Notes: generated by a model not told the origin, from the sequence alone. DNA of 64,000 nucleotides from Propionispira raffinosivorans DSM 20765 (GCF_000381065.1 NZ_KB905850.1:45532-109531), one strand, 5' to 3'; shown: positions 8,252 to 17,639, numbered from the stretch's first letter. Numbers and translations are program-made.

Positions 8252-9103
8252 ATGAAAAAAAGTGTAGAAATTTTAGGTTTACCCATTATCAGTATCACCG
8301 AAGGTCGTGAGCTCGGTATTAGTAAATCCCTGTTGATGGATGCGCAAAATGGCCGCGTCTCAGCATTAATTATTGAAGATGAAGATTGGTATCGCGGGGT
8401 CAAACTATTACCTTATGAATCCGTCATCGCAATTGGTGATGATGCTATCACGATTATCAGCAGTGAAAATATCTTAAAACTAAATGAGGCTACTGAATAT
8501 GAACCTTTGCTGGATGCAAATGTCCGTGTAATCGATACAAAAGCCATCACAAAATCCGGCAGCATCCAAGGTAAAGTTACGGAAATATTTATTGATGATG
8601 ATGGACGAATCGCAAAATGCGAAATCAATGCCGAACATCCTGACAATGCTGGTGAAGTAAAAGAAATCACCGCCGATCAAGTGTCGATTTTTGGTAAACA
8701 AGTTACTATTATTGACAGTAAAGTACCTGAAAAAGGCACAAAACTCGTCGGTACAGAAAAAAAAACTGAACTTGGTAAAATAGAAACAAAACCGGCCGAA
8801 AAAGTCGAAGTCGCTCCAGCCACTGAAGTTGCTGCACCAATAGTACCAGAACCAGCAGCAGAATCAGAAAAAAAACCTGCTGAAACGATAAAACATGAAG
8901 CAGAACCTGCTAAATCAAGTGCTGATAATAAAGCCGCCGAAGAAAGACATCGCCGTTTTCTACTCGGCAAAAAAGCTGGCCGCCGCATTACAACCGATAA
9001 TGGCATTGTGATTGTCGAATCTGGTGCGGATATCACCGAAGAAGTATTGCAGAAAGCAAAATTGGCAAATAAATTTGTTGAGCTTTCCATGAATGTGCAA
9101 TAA
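8252..9103 (+). CDS. PRC-barrel domain protein
   Basis: 283 aa with two tandem PRC-barrel-like domains: residues 3-75 (VEILGLPIISITEGRELGIS... and VSALIIEDE) and about 90-155 (IDTKAITKSGSIQGKVTEIFIDDDGRIAKCEI). An Ala/Glu/Pro/Lys-rich linker (about 165-230) resembles an extended or envelope-exposed spacer. A short basic C-terminal domain (RRFLLGKKAGRRITTDNG) follows. PRC-barrels occur in ribosome maturation (RimM) and in photosynthetic and sporulation proteins (YlmC/YmxH type). The function here is unknown. It is translated from a strong site (AGGAGGACG) and ends in a terminator. It is likely co-transcribed with the membrane/TPR gene before it. Confidence 0.82.
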   Translation: MKKSVEILGLPIISITEGRELGISKSLLMDAQNGRVSALIIEDEDWYRGVKLLPYESVIAIGDDAITIISSENILKLNEATEYEPLLDANVRVIDTKAITKSGSIQGKVTEIFIDDDGRIAKCEINAEHPDNAGEVKEITADQVSIFGKQVTIIDSKVPEKGTKLVGTEKKTELGKIETKPAEKVEVAPATEVAAPIVPEPAAESEKKPAETIKHEAEPAKSSADNKAAEERHRRFLLGKKAGRRITTDNGIVIVESGADITEEVLQKAKLANKFVELSMNVQ

Positions 9104-9117
9104 ACGTATTCTACTAA

Positions 9118-9147
9118 AAAGCCCCTGCTGATTCACGCAGGGGCTTT
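9118..9147 (+). terminator. terminator after the PRC-barrel gene
   Basis: Perfect 11-bp stem AAAGCCCCTGC / GCAGGGGCTTT with an 8-base loop, 15 bases after the stop. GC-rich core followed by T's. Confidence 0.88.
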
Positions 9148-9218
9148 CTGCTTAACAATGCGTAAAGGGAGGACTTTGTATTTTTCTAAAAAAGTTTAAT
9201 CTATCGAAACGCCAAACC

Positions 9219-10553
9219 ATGATTCTGCTTTTTTTTAGCATCATCCTTGTTTTTTCTACGATCTCCATACTCACATCTGCTCTCGTCTTAATAAATTCAA
9301 GCCGCATCAGCTATGGAATAAGTGTGAATAATGTACCACTCAGTGGACTCAGCAAAGAAGCGGCACTGGAAAAGCTAAAGCAAGCCTATGCAAAAATAAC
9401 CGAAACATCAGAACTGGTACAGTTGAGCTATCAAGATCAGTCCTGGTCAATCCACCCGCAGGATATTGATTTTAAGATTGATATGAATGCTACCGTCAAT
9501 GAAGCTTATCTAATTGGTCGTAATAAAAATATACTTCAGGGGTTCATTGACCGTGCGGACAGCGCGATCAATGGCAAAGAGCTGCCTGTTACTGTGAGTT
9601 ATGATGAAGCAAAGTTGAAAACAATCCTACGAAATATAGCAAAAAAAACAGATCATCCCAGTAAAAATGCGGAATGCAATCTCAGTGCAAAAGGCGAACT
9701 GCTAATTACCCCCGAAGTACTCGGTCAAGTTCTACCAATTGATGAAGTTGCCGATGACCTCAAAAATTTCATTACTACGGTGGATTTGCCGAAATCCATA
9801 CAACTAACCTTGACTGAATCGCCCCCACGAATAACCACCAATGATTTAAAGAGCATTGACACCATACTAAGTTCCTATTCAACTAAATTCAACAATGGCA
9901 ACTATAATCGCAGTGAGAATATTCGGATTGCTGCGGCAAGCCTGAATCATGTTATCAGTAAGCCAGATGAAATCACTTCATTTAATGCTTTAACAGGGCT
10001 TCGTCTCGCTGAATCTGGATATCAGGAGGCGCCTGTTTTGATTGATGGAAAATCCGTCCCAGATATTGGCGGGGGCGTCTGCCAGGTGAGTTCTACATTA
10101 TACAATGCCATTTTATTAGCTAATTTAAAATCTGTTGAGCGCACTTCTCATTTTTATCCATCTGCTTATGTTCCCATGGGGCTTGATGCTACTGTTGCGG
10201 ATCATCTGCTTGATTTTAAATTTCAAAACACTTTAAAATATCCCATCTATATTATTACGCAAGTCAACCAAGGAACATTATCGATTTACATAGCCGGTAA
10301 TCATGAAGATTTCAGTCTTTATAAAATCAGCTTACAGTCAATAGTCGATAAAACGACACCACCATCCATTACATTCAACTATGATAAAACGTTGCCAACT
10401 GGACGGCGTATCACCGTCGACAGCGGCAAAACAGGGTATACTGTATCTGCCTATCGCCTCAAGCTGCAAAACGGGCAAGAAATAGACCGTGAGCTTTTGC
10501 ATACGGATACATATTCACCCGAAAACAAAGTTATTCTGATTGGCACAAGATAA
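9219..10553 (+). CDS. VanW family protein (membrane-anchored, peptidoglycan-binding-like region)
   Basis: 444 aa from the first ATG. A hydrophobic anchor occupies residues 1-24. A YoaR-like region with two repeats (SKEAALEKLKQAYAKI, SYDEAKLKTILRNIAK) extends to about 200. The VanW domain follows (about 245-370): ITSFNALTGLRLAESGYQEA, then DIGGGVCQVSSTLYNAILLA and RTSHFYPSAYVPMGLDATV. The C-terminal part is a G5-like beta region. The ATG lacks a ribosome site, but AAGGGAGGA sits upstream, 7 bases before an in-frame ATT at 9180. Starting there adds IFLKKFNLSKRQT, giving a basic N-terminus before the membrane segment, so initiation at ATT is plausible. The role is in the cell envelope; the exact function of VanW proteins is unknown. 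Confidence 0.88.
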   Translation: MILLFFSIILVFSTISILTSALVLINSSRISYGISVNNVPLSGLSKEAALEKLKQAYAKITETSELVQLSYQDQSWSIHPQDIDFKIDMNATVNEAYLIGRNKNILQGFIDRADSAINGKELPVTVSYDEAKLKTILRNIAKKTDHPSKNAECNLSAKGELLITPEVLGQVLPIDEVADDLKNFITTVDLPKSIQLTLTESPPRITTNDLKSIDTILSSYSTKFNNGNYNRSENIRIAAASLNHVISKPDEITSFNALTGLRLAESGYQEAPVLIDGKSVPDIGGGVCQVSSTLYNAILLANLKSVERTSHFYPSAYVPMGLDATVADHLLDFKFQNTLKYPIYIITQVNQGTLSIYIAGNHEDFSLYKISLQSIVDKTTPPSITFNYDKTLPTGRRITVDSGKTGYTVSAYRLKLQNGQEIDRELLHTDTYSPENKVILIGTR

Positions 10554-10563
10554 AAACATACAG

Positions 10564-10601
10564 AAAAGTCCAGCTAATGCACATCATTTAGCTGGACTTT
10601 T
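10564..10601 (+). terminator. terminator after the VanW gene
   Basis: Perfect 14-bp stem AAAAGTCCAGCTAA / TTAGCTGGACTTTT around a 10-base loop, beginning 10 bases after the stop, with a T-rich tail. Confidence 0.88.
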
Positions 10602-10671
10602 TATATAATAAAATTTTTAAAACTCGGCTGCTTGAAAGAAATTGCCTATACCTCAATCATCAAACTGTAAA

Positions 10672-11610
10672 TTATGATAACAATAACATAAAAATGGGGA
10701 TTGTCACAATGGATAACAGGGTACTCGCTGAAACAACCACCGTCGCATATTCTGTATCCGTCTTATAAAAACTCGACAAAACGACAATTTGTACCATTGC
10801 CGGTAAAGACGCCATGATGACAAACACTTTATACATGAGTGCCGGAAGTGGAATAAAATACGCAACCAGCATGATACTTAGGGGGCTAATAACAAAACGT
10901 CCCAACAATACCCAGAGCAAATCCCGATTCAAACGAATCTTTTTTAAGTCCATACCATACAACGTTATCCCGATCAAAATCAGTGCCAGCGGCGTTGTCA
11001 TATTGCCTAAATATTGCGCGGCATTTAAAATAAAATCTGGCAGCTGAATGTTTAACAAAATGAGTATAACAGCTGTCAAAAAACCGATAATCGGTCCAGA
11101 AAAAATTCGTTTTACTGTGGAACGACTAAATAATTTTACTTTTGCCTGTCCTGAATCTCCACTTAGTGAATAATTACCAATCGTCCAAAAAAATGTCGTA
11201 TTCGCAAAAAAATACAGTAAAGTATAGGGTATAGCTTTTTCACCAAAAAGCGCTAAAGTCACCGGTAATCCAATAAAAATAGAATTTGATGTCGTAAAGG
11301 CTGCATGGAATATACCGATATGTTTTTTATTGATATGCAGCAATTTACCGAGCAATAGACTCAAGATAAAGCAAATAATCATCGAAATAAGCGGCACAAG
11401 AGCACCATATACTAAATGGATTAACTCATCACGATGAAAAGCATGGACTAAGCTGTATAGTAAAAATAAGGGCAAGGAAACATAATTCACCAGCTTCGGA
11501 ATAATCGCTTTTGTATCTGGAGTAAACCATTTTTTATATGCTAACACATACCCAACCAATCCCATTAAAATAAGTGTTAACACGCCTTCAACTGCCTGTA
11601 TTAAAACCAT
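10672..11610 (-). CDS. AEC (auxin efflux carrier) family transporter
   Basis: 312 aa, almost entirely hydrophobic with about ten membrane segments in two similar halves. The N-terminal half holds YKKWFTPDTKAIIPKLVNYVSLPLFLLYSLV and TTSNSIFIGLPVTLALFG. The C-terminal half holds GNMTTPLALILIGITLYGM and MASLPAMVQIVVLSSFYKTD. This is the pattern of bacterial AEC permeases such as MdcF and YwkB, which move carboxylates or amino acids. No pathway gene is adjacent, so the substrate is unknown. AGGGATACA precedes the ATG. Confidence 0.9.
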   Translation of the reverse strand: MVLIQAVEGVLTLILMGLVGYVLAYKKWFTPDTKAIIPKLVNYVSLPLFLLYSLVHAFHRDELIHLVYGALVPLISMIICFILSLLLGKLLHINKKHIGIFHAAFTTSNSIFIGLPVTLALFGEKAIPYTLLYFFANTTFFWTIGNYSLSGDSGQAKVKLFSRSTVKRIFSGPIIGFLTAVILILLNIQLPDFILNAAQYLGNMTTPLALILIGITLYGMDLKKIRLNRDLLWVLLGRFVISPLSIMLVAYFIPLPALMYKVFVIMASLPAMVQIVVLSSFYKTDTEYATVVVSASTLLSIVTIPIFMLLLS

Positions 11611-11684
11611 TGTATCCCTGCTTTCTTTTTTACACCGCGATATTATTCAGAAAAATTTCGCACATTCTTTAATGTGCTTAAACC

Positions 11685-12845
11685 TTAGGCAAAACCCAAA
11701 AACGAAAAAATCCCGTCATAGATTGCACCAAAAAATGCAAAAAAGTTAAACCCTGCTGGAACAGACTCATCCGCCAGCAAGTCAACCCGCTTCACTTCCT
11801 GACCATCATACAAGATAGAAACATAACCTACGACGGTGTCTTTTTGCGTGGGTGCCTTTACATAACGATCGGGCTTAATCTGAATTGAAAAATGACTACT
11901 GTCATCGCCTGATATTGGATATAGAATATCCGCTTTAGGACGTGCTGTCAATTGATACGTTTTACCGCCATGCACTCGAATATTTTGGACAACTTCATCT
12001 TTGGCAAAAGCTCGCACCATTTTCAAATTATTAAAGCCATAATCAAGCAGTTTCGCTGCTTCAATAAACCTTTGATCATCCGCTGCATGCATGACGACAG
12101 CAATTAGGTTAACTCCATTACGTTCAGCCGAAGCGACCAAACACTCGCCAGCTGCCTGTGTATAGCCAGTTTTCATTCCATTTGCACCAGGATATACACC
12201 TAAAAGCTCATTGGTATTTTCAAATTTTATTTTTTTTGCAGACGGAAACTGCCATTGAATTTCTTTTTCTTTCGTACCAACAATTTGGCGAAAAATTGGA
12301 TTTTTATAACCATATGCGGCTATACGTGCCAAATCATGTGCCGTTGAATAATGGTCGGAATTTGGTAAGCCGCTCGAATTCGCAAAATGGGTATTTGTTG
12401 CACCAATCGCTTGCGCTTTTTCCGTCATGTATGCAGCATAGTCCTGCACCGATCCAGCTAAATAATCAGCGACAGCGACGGTGGCATCATTGCCTGATGC
12501 CAGCATCATCCCCGTCACAAGGTCTTTCAATTTTAGTTGATCATCGGTCTCCAGATACATTGAAGAACCTTCGACAGCTGCCGCTTGAGCATCTACGGTA
12601 ATTGTATCGTCAAGATTCGCATTTTCAATCGCCAAAAGCAGCGTCATCATTTTTGTTGTACTTGCTGGATATTGCCTGGACTCTGCATTTTTTTCATAAA
12701 TCACCTTACCAGTCGAAGCTTCAATCAAAATCATCGATGTCGCTGTCATATCAGCTAATGCCTGCGGATTATCCTCCGCAAAAACAGTTGCTATCATTGA
12801 AAAACAAAGTATAGAAATTAAACATATTCCCTGTAAAAACCGCAC
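11685..12845 (-). CDS. dacA: D-alanyl-D-alanine carboxypeptidase (PBP5/DacA type)
   Basis: 386 aa, starting with GTG 8 bases after AAGGGG. The signal peptide is residues 1-23 (cut after VFA). All three serine-peptidase S11 motifs are present: STTK (Ser nucleophile, near residue 63), SGN (near 118) and KTG in NGMKTGYTQAAGE (near 220). The C-terminal beta domain is about residues 270-365. The last residues form an amphipathic or hydrophobic tail (FNFFAFFGAIYDGIFSFLGFA) that probably holds the enzyme to the cytoplasmic membrane. It removes the terminal D-Ala of peptidoglycan stem pentapeptides, limiting cross-linking. Monocistronic. The family is sure; which paralogue (DacA, DacF) is not. Confidence 0.94.
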   Translation of the reverse strand: MRFLQGICLISILCFSMIATVFAEDNPQALADMTATSMILIEASTGKVIYEKNAESRQYPASTTKMMTLLLAIENANLDDTITVDAQAAAVEGSSMYLETDDQLKLKDLVTGMMLASGNDATVAVADYLAGSVQDYAAYMTEKAQAIGATNTHFANSSGLPNSDHYSTAHDLARIAAYGYKNPIFRQIVGTKEKEIQWQFPSAKKIKFENTNELLGVYPGANGMKTGYTQAAGECLVASAERNGVNLIAVVMHAADDQRFIEAAKLLDYGFNNLKMVRAFAKDEVVQNIRVHGGKTYQLTARPKADILYPISGDDSSHFSIQIKPDRYVKAPTQKDTVVGYVSILYDGQEVKRVDLLADESVPAGFNFFAFFGAIYDGIFSFLGFA

Positions 12846-12925
12846 ATTTATATCCCCTTATCGTATCGCCAAACATTCTCATAAATGTCATTCTACCACT
12901 CCTTGCAGACTCCTGCAAACATTGG

Positions 12926-12968
12926 AAAAAGCGAAGCACGACGGCAGATTGCCATTGCTTCGCTTTTT
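12926..12968 (-). terminator. terminator after metY
   Basis: Perfect 13-bp arms (AAAAAGCGAAGCA and its complement) with a nested small hairpin (GGCA-GATT-GCC type) in the loop. On the minus strand it ends in a T run. It lies about 70 bp past the metY stop. Confidence 0.8.
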
Positions 12969-13038
12969 GCATTGTACTTTATAGATTTATCGTGATTTTG
13001 CGGGGGACAAATCCGCGATAAAAATTTTACCAAATGGT

Positions 13039-14331
13039 TTAGACAGCAGCCAATGCCTGTGCTAAATCATCGATAATATCATCAATATGCTCCGTACCAA
13101 TTGAAAGACGAACCGTGTTTGGTTTGATACCACTAGCCAGGAGTTCTTCACTGTTCATCTGTGAATGTGTCGTACTAGCTGGATGAATAACCAACGATTT
13201 CACATCAGCTACATTGGCGAGCAAAGAGAATATTTTTAAATGATCAATAAAGTCTTGTGCTTCTTTTTCTCCACCTTTGATTTCAAAAGTAAAGATAGAA
13301 ATTCCGCCATTTGGAAAATATTTTTTATAAAGTTCATGATCCGGATGCGAACTTTGCACTGGATGATTTACTTTTTCTACTTTAGGATGTTTGCTTAAAA
13401 AATCAACTACTTTTAGAGAATTTTCCACATGACGTTCCACGCGCAATGATAACGTTTCAACACCCTGTAATAATAAAAATGCATTAAACGGCGAAAGAGT
13501 TGCCCCAGTGTCTCTAAGGAGCAGCGTTCTGATATAAATAACATAGGCTGGTGCACCTACATCTTTAGCAAAACTCAACCCATGATAACTTACATTTGGT
13601 TCAACCAAATGCGGGAATTTACCGGAACCAATCCAATCAAATTTACCACTGTCAACAATAATACCACCAAGCGTGGTACCATGGCCGCCAATGAATTTCG
13701 TTGCAGAGTGAACAACAATATCTGCACCATATTCAAAAGGTCTTAATTGGTAAGGTGTGGCAAAGGTACTGTCAACAACGAGGGGAATTTTGTGTTTGTG
13801 AGCAATTGCGGCTACAGCGGCAATATCAATTAAATTTGCATTTGGATTACCAATGGATTCAATAACTACAGCGCGTGTATTTTCTTTTATTGCATCTTCA
13901 AATACCTGTACACCTTTTGTTGGGTCAACAAAGGTGGTTTCTATACCGCGGTCGGGAAATGTATGCTCAAGCAAATTATAAGTACCACCATAAATTGTAG
14001 TGGCCGCAACAATGTGTTGACCATTATGAGCTAAAGCTTGCAATGCATATGTAACAGCCGCTGCCCCCGATGCCACAGCAAGTGCTGCCACACCGCCTTC
14101 AAGAGCAGCAATTCGTTTCTCCAGTACATCTTCTGTAGGATTTGTAAGGCGTCCATAAACGTTACCAGCGTCTCTTAATCCGAAACGATCGGCAGCATGC
14201 TTTGAATTATGGAACACATAAGATGTCGTCTGATAAATCGGTACGGCTCTTGCATCCGTTGTCGGATCTGCCTCTTCTTGACCTACATGTAATTGCATTG
14301 TTTCAAACTTGTATTTTTTTTCTTCACTCAT
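13039..14331 (-). CDS. metY: O-acetyl-L-homoserine sulfhydrylase (MetY)
   Basis: 430 aa, a Cys/Met-metabolism PLP enzyme. Features are YGRLTNPTEDVLEKRIAALEGG near residue 60, the PLP-stacking Tyr region TTIYGGTYNLLEHT near 112, and the Schiff-base Lys in HSATKFIGGHGT near 210. The length (425-430) and the insert DWIGSGKFPHLVEPNVSYHGL are typical of MetY rather than MetB/MetC (~390 aa). It joins O-acetylhomoserine with sulfide (homocysteine) or with methanethiol (methionine). The second activity would close a salvage route with the RuBisCO-like/cupin operon at 39-41 kb. It is monocistronic with a consensus sigma-A promoter and a palindrome just downstream of the -10. Confidence 0.95.
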   Translation of the reverse strand: MSEEKKYKFETMQLHVGQEEADPTTDARAVPIYQTTSYVFHNSKHAADRFGLRDAGNVYGRLTNPTEDVLEKRIAALEGGVAALAVASGAAAVTYALQALAHNGQHIVAATTIYGGTYNLLEHTFPDRGIETTFVDPTKGVQVFEDAIKENTRAVVIESIGNPNANLIDIAAVAAIAHKHKIPLVVDSTFATPYQLRPFEYGADIVVHSATKFIGGHGTTLGGIIVDSGKFDWIGSGKFPHLVEPNVSYHGLSFAKDVGAPAYVIYIRTLLLRDTGATLSPFNAFLLLQGVETLSLRVERHVENSLKVVDFLSKHPKVEKVNHPVQSSHPDHELYKKYFPNGGISIFTFEIKGGEKEAQDFIDHLKIFSLLANVADVKSLVIHPASTTHSQMNSEELLASGIKPNTVRLSIGTEHIDDIIDDLAQALAAV

Positions 14332-14399
14332 AACAATCTGCCCCTTTTCCTATTATATATTGAATATTTCCGAGTAATGACCGCCACCTGCATTTCCTT

Positions 14400-14422
14400 A
14401 AACATATATGATTAATATGTTT
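14400..14422. promoter_or_regulatory. palindrome at the metY transcription start
   Basis: AAACATAT, 7 bases, ATATGTTT: 8-bp inverted arms immediately downstream of the metY -10 box, covering the expected +1. A repressor bound here would block initiation. The regulator is unknown. Confidence 0.4.
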
Positions 14423-14425
14423 ACA

Positions 14426-14454
14426 ATTATATAGTCAGTTTTAGAATATGTCAA
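14426..14454 (-). promoter_or_regulatory. sigma-A promoter of metY
   Basis: Minus strand TTGACA (14454-14449), 17 bases, TATAAT (14431-14426). Both hexamers match the consensus exactly, with ideal spacing. The leader to the metY ATG is about 85 nt. No T-box or SAM riboswitch was recognised in it. Confidence 0.85.
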
Positions 14455-14538
14455 TACTTTTGTAAAAAATATTTCATTTCATTCTAATTTTATACGCATT
14501 TGTTTTTATCCTGTTTTTTATTTTAAATATTCCATAAA

Positions 14539-14570
14539 AAAATTGGCACAGTTTTCACTGTACCAATTTT
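14539..14570 (-). terminator. terminator after the RND pump gene
   Basis: 14-bp stem with a 4-base loop. The single non-Watson-Crick pair becomes G-U only on the minus-strand transcript, pointing to the RND operon as its owner. A U-rich tail follows. It starts 4 bases past the stop. Confidence 0.85.
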
Positions 14571-14573
14571 CAA

Positions 14574-17500
14574 TCAATCTGTTTTCTCTTTATTTTTCTT
14601 TACTCGAAACCATGAAGCATACATGGTAGGTAAAACCAGTAACGTCAAAATGGTTGCAAGGAACAATCCGCTGGCAATGGCTACTGCCATAGGTCCCCAA
14701 AACGTATTGCGAATTAAAGGAATCATACCTAAGATAGCTGCTGCTGCCGTAAGCATGATTGGGCGAAACCGCAAAACTGCAGAATCAATGATTGCATCCC
14801 ATTGATCTTCACCCTCTGCAATATGTTTTTGGATCTGGTCAATTAGAATTACCGCATTCCTGATAATCATCCCACTTAATGCCAAAATACCAAGTTCAGC
14901 CACAAACCCCATAGCTTGATTTGTGACGAGCATACCGATGCTGACACCAATAAGGCCCAAAGGAGCTGTCATAAGTGTCAAGAACATTAAGGACATACTT
15001 CGAAGCTGGAACATCAACAATGTTATGATCGTAATGAGCATAATAGGGATTGGCACCATAAGGAATTTCATGGAATCATTACTATTAGCTAAAGCACCAT
15101 CTACATCGATTGAATACCCCATTGGTAAATCTGCACGAATAGATTGTGTAGATGCATAGGCCTTCTGTGTTTCATCATTCGCTGTACCGGAAATAATATT
15201 CGCGCGAATGGTAATTGTCGGTTCTAAATTACGCCGCCAAATTAAGCCATCTTCCGCATCATAGCTTATTTTAGCAATCTGTTCCAGCGGCACATAACCG
15301 CTTTTGCCAAGATAAATTGGAATATCTTTCACTTTTGCTAAGTCTGAACGGTCCTCATCTTTTAGTTTAAAAACAATATCAATCGTTCTATCTTTTTCAT
15401 AATACTCCGCCACGGATGCTCCGGAGAGCTGCGTATATAAAGTTTTTGATAAATCCTCTCCCGTAATGCCCAGGTTACGAAGTTTATCCTGGTCCACCGT
15501 AAGATGCATAACCTTGCTTTTTTCATTCCAATCATAATTGATCTGCTCAATATTAGGGTTCTGCGCCATTTGTTCGCTAACCCTGCCGGCGATTTCACGA
15601 ACTTTTTCATGATCATAGCCGGAAACGCGCAGCATAATTGGGTAAGCTGCTGGCGGACCCGTTTGAATGAATTTTATATTCCCGCGAACATTCGGGAACT
15701 TCGTATCAAGTTGTTCATTAATTTTTGCGGTAAGTGCCTTACGCGATGCAACATCTTTCGACACAACCACAAATTGCGCATAGTTTTTCGCTGGCAAAAC
15801 AGGTTCTGTCGTGAGCACAAAACGTGGTGCACCTTCCCCCACATAATATGAATAGTTTTTAATATCACCAGTTTCCTGATCGAGAAAATCAGCAAAACGT
15901 TTTGCTTCGTTTTCGGTCGACTTAATGGATGACCCCTCCGGCAAAGTCATTTCAACAATAATTTCCGGACGCAAAGATGGTGGGAAAAATTCCTGTTTGA
16001 TAAACTGCATCATATAAACGGATATACAAAAGCTTATCAAAGTCGCCCCAAGAATCAGTTTGCGATGATCCAAACACCAAATGAGAATTTTTTTAAATAT
16101 TTTATAAAATTTACTTTGATAAGGATCAATTTTGCCATCTTCTTTTTTATGAACCTTAACCTTAATAAGCTTATAGCCAAATAGTGGTGCCACCATAACC
16201 GATACCACCCAAGAAATAAGCAGCGCTATACCGATAACTGGAAACAATGCTTTGGTAAACTCCGCTGCCATCCCCTTCGAAAAAGCCACCGGTATAAAAC
16301 CCGCACAAGTAATAAGGGTACCAGTAAGCATGGGCATTGCCGTTGCTGAATAAGCATAACAAGCTGCGCTGAAACGATCACAGCCTTCTTCTAGTTTTAC
16401 GCTCATCATTTCAACCGCAATGATAGCATCATCAACTAAAAGGCCCAAAGCGATAATCAAGGCCCCAAGTGATACTTTTTGCAAATCAATTGACATAATC
16501 TGCATAGCACAAAAAACACCGGTAAGGACAAGTGGAATACAACAAGCTACCACAAGGCCCGTACGCCAGCCCAGGCTCAAAAAGCTGACAGCCAAAACAA
16601 TAATAATTGCTTCCCGCAGCGTACTGACAAAATCACTAATAGCGTCTTTAACAACGAGCGGCTGATCGGAAACTGGATTGATCTCCAGTCCCAATGGTAA
16701 ATCTTTTTTGACATTCGCAACAATATTGTTTAAGTTGTCACCCAGTGTCAAAATATTGCCACCCGATTCCATCGACACAGCAATCCCGATTGCTTCCTGC
16801 CCATTATAAAACATTTTCGGTTCGGCAGGTTCGACATAACGTCTGTCCACCGTTGCAATGTCTGCCAAACGAAATGTTTTGCCATTCCCCCGAATCGGCA
16901 AATTGCGAATTGCTTCAATATCATCAAACATGCCAGTAACACGCATATAGACATTATCCGTTGATGTTTCGATCATTCCCGCGGGTGTCACTGCATTTTG
17001 TGTTTTTACAGCATTAGCAATCGTATTGGCATCAATACCAAGCTCAGCCAATTTATTATTAGCAATTTCGATATAAACTTTTTCCGGCTGTTCGCCGACC
17101 AGTTCTACTTTTTTTACATTTGGCGTTTGCAGCAAAAGGCGGCGAATTTTTTCTGCCTGCTGCCGCATTTCTTCATATGAATATCCATCTGCCGTCAACG
17201 CATAAATCGAACCGTATACATCATCAAATCGATCATTAAAATACGGACCAGCTACACCCTCTGGCAAATCTTGTTTCATATCGTTAACAAGATTTCGAAC
17301 TTCCAGCCAGGTGGATCGAATCTTATCAGAATCGACATCCTGACGCAGCGTTACATAGATTACCGATGAACCAGATCGTGAATAACTTTTTACATAATCA
17401 AGACCTGGCGTATCCTGTAATTTTTTTTCAATTTTATCGGTAATCTGTTCTTCCATCTGTGATGCCGTTGCCCCTGGCCACGCAACGTTGACAATCATTT

Positions 17501-17639
17501 GCCTGATAATAAATTCCGGATCTTCCATCCGTCCAAGTCTCATATAGGAAAAAATCCCCATGAAAAATACAACAATAATGAAATACCAGACGAGTGTTTT
17601 GTTGTTTAATGAAATTTCACTTAAATTGAATTTTTTCAT
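14574..17639 (-). CDS. RND family multidrug efflux permease (AcrB-like)
   Basis: 1021 aa, the normal length for hydrophobe/amphiphile efflux RND pumps. Twelve membrane helices are arranged as 1+5 / 1+5 around two large periplasmic loops. TM4 carries the proton-relay Asp pair in GLLVDDAIIAVEMM near residue 400. LALSGMIIRNAVILIDQI in TM10 is the other repeat signature. The N-terminus is YMRLGRMEDPEF. It exchanges protons for drugs or other amphiphiles across the inner membrane and works with the adaptor encoded upstream (4-base ATGA overlap) and an outer-membrane channel not encoded here. A MarR gene precedes the operon. An RND tripartite pump implies a diderm envelope. Confidence 0.95.
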   Translation of the reverse strand: MKKFNLSEISLNNKTLVWYFIIVVFFMGIFSYMRLGRMEDPEFIIRQMIVNVAWPGATASQMEEQITDKIEKKLQDTPGLDYVKSYSRSGSSVIYVTLRQDVDSDKIRSTWLEVRNLVNDMKQDLPEGVAGPYFNDRFDDVYGSIYALTADGYSYEEMRQQAEKIRRLLLQTPNVKKVELVGEQPEKVYIEIANNKLAELGIDANTIANAVKTQNAVTPAGMIETSTDNVYMRVTGMFDDIEAIRNLPIRGNGKTFRLADIATVDRRYVEPAEPKMFYNGQEAIGIAVSMESGGNILTLGDNLNNIVANVKKDLPLGLEINPVSDQPLVVKDAISDFVSTLREAIIIVLAVSFLSLGWRTGLVVACCIPLVLTGVFCAMQIMSIDLQKVSLGALIIALGLLVDDAIIAVEMMSVKLEEGCDRFSAACYAYSATAMPMLTGTLITCAGFIPVAFSKGMAAEFTKALFPVIGIALLISWVVSVMVAPLFGYKLIKVKVHKKEDGKIDPYQSKFYKIFKKILIWCLDHRKLILGATLISFCISVYMMQFIKQEFFPPSLRPEIIVEMTLPEGSSIKSTENEAKRFADFLDQETGDIKNYSYYVGEGAPRFVLTTEPVLPAKNYAQFVVVSKDVASRKALTAKINEQLDTKFPNVRGNIKFIQTGPPAAYPIMLRVSGYDHEKVREIAGRVSEQMAQNPNIEQINYDWNEKSKVMHLTVDQDKLRNLGITGEDLSKTLYTQLSGASVAEYYEKDRTIDIVFKLKDEDRSDLAKVKDIPIYLGKSGYVPLEQIAKISYDAEDGLIWRRNLEPTITIRANIISGTANDETQKAYASTQSIRADLPMGYSIDVDGALANSNDSMKFLMVPIPIMLITIITLLMFQLRSMSLMFLTLMTAPLGLIGVSIGMLVTNQAMGFVAELGILALSGMIIRNAVILIDQIQKHIAEGEDQWDAIIDSAVLRFRPIMLTAAAAILGMIPLIRNTFWGPMAVAIASGLFLATILTLLVLPTMYASWFRVKKNKEKTD

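Noticed and set aside
12158..12814. Two plus-strand open frames opposite the D-Ala-D-Ala carboxypeptidase gene
   Set aside because: Antisense to all three catalytic motifs of the carboxypeptidase; no domain, no ribosome site.
14541..14560. TTGGCACAG resembling a sigma-54 -24 element
   Set aside because: No TTGC at the -12 distance, and the sequence is one arm of the RND operon terminator.
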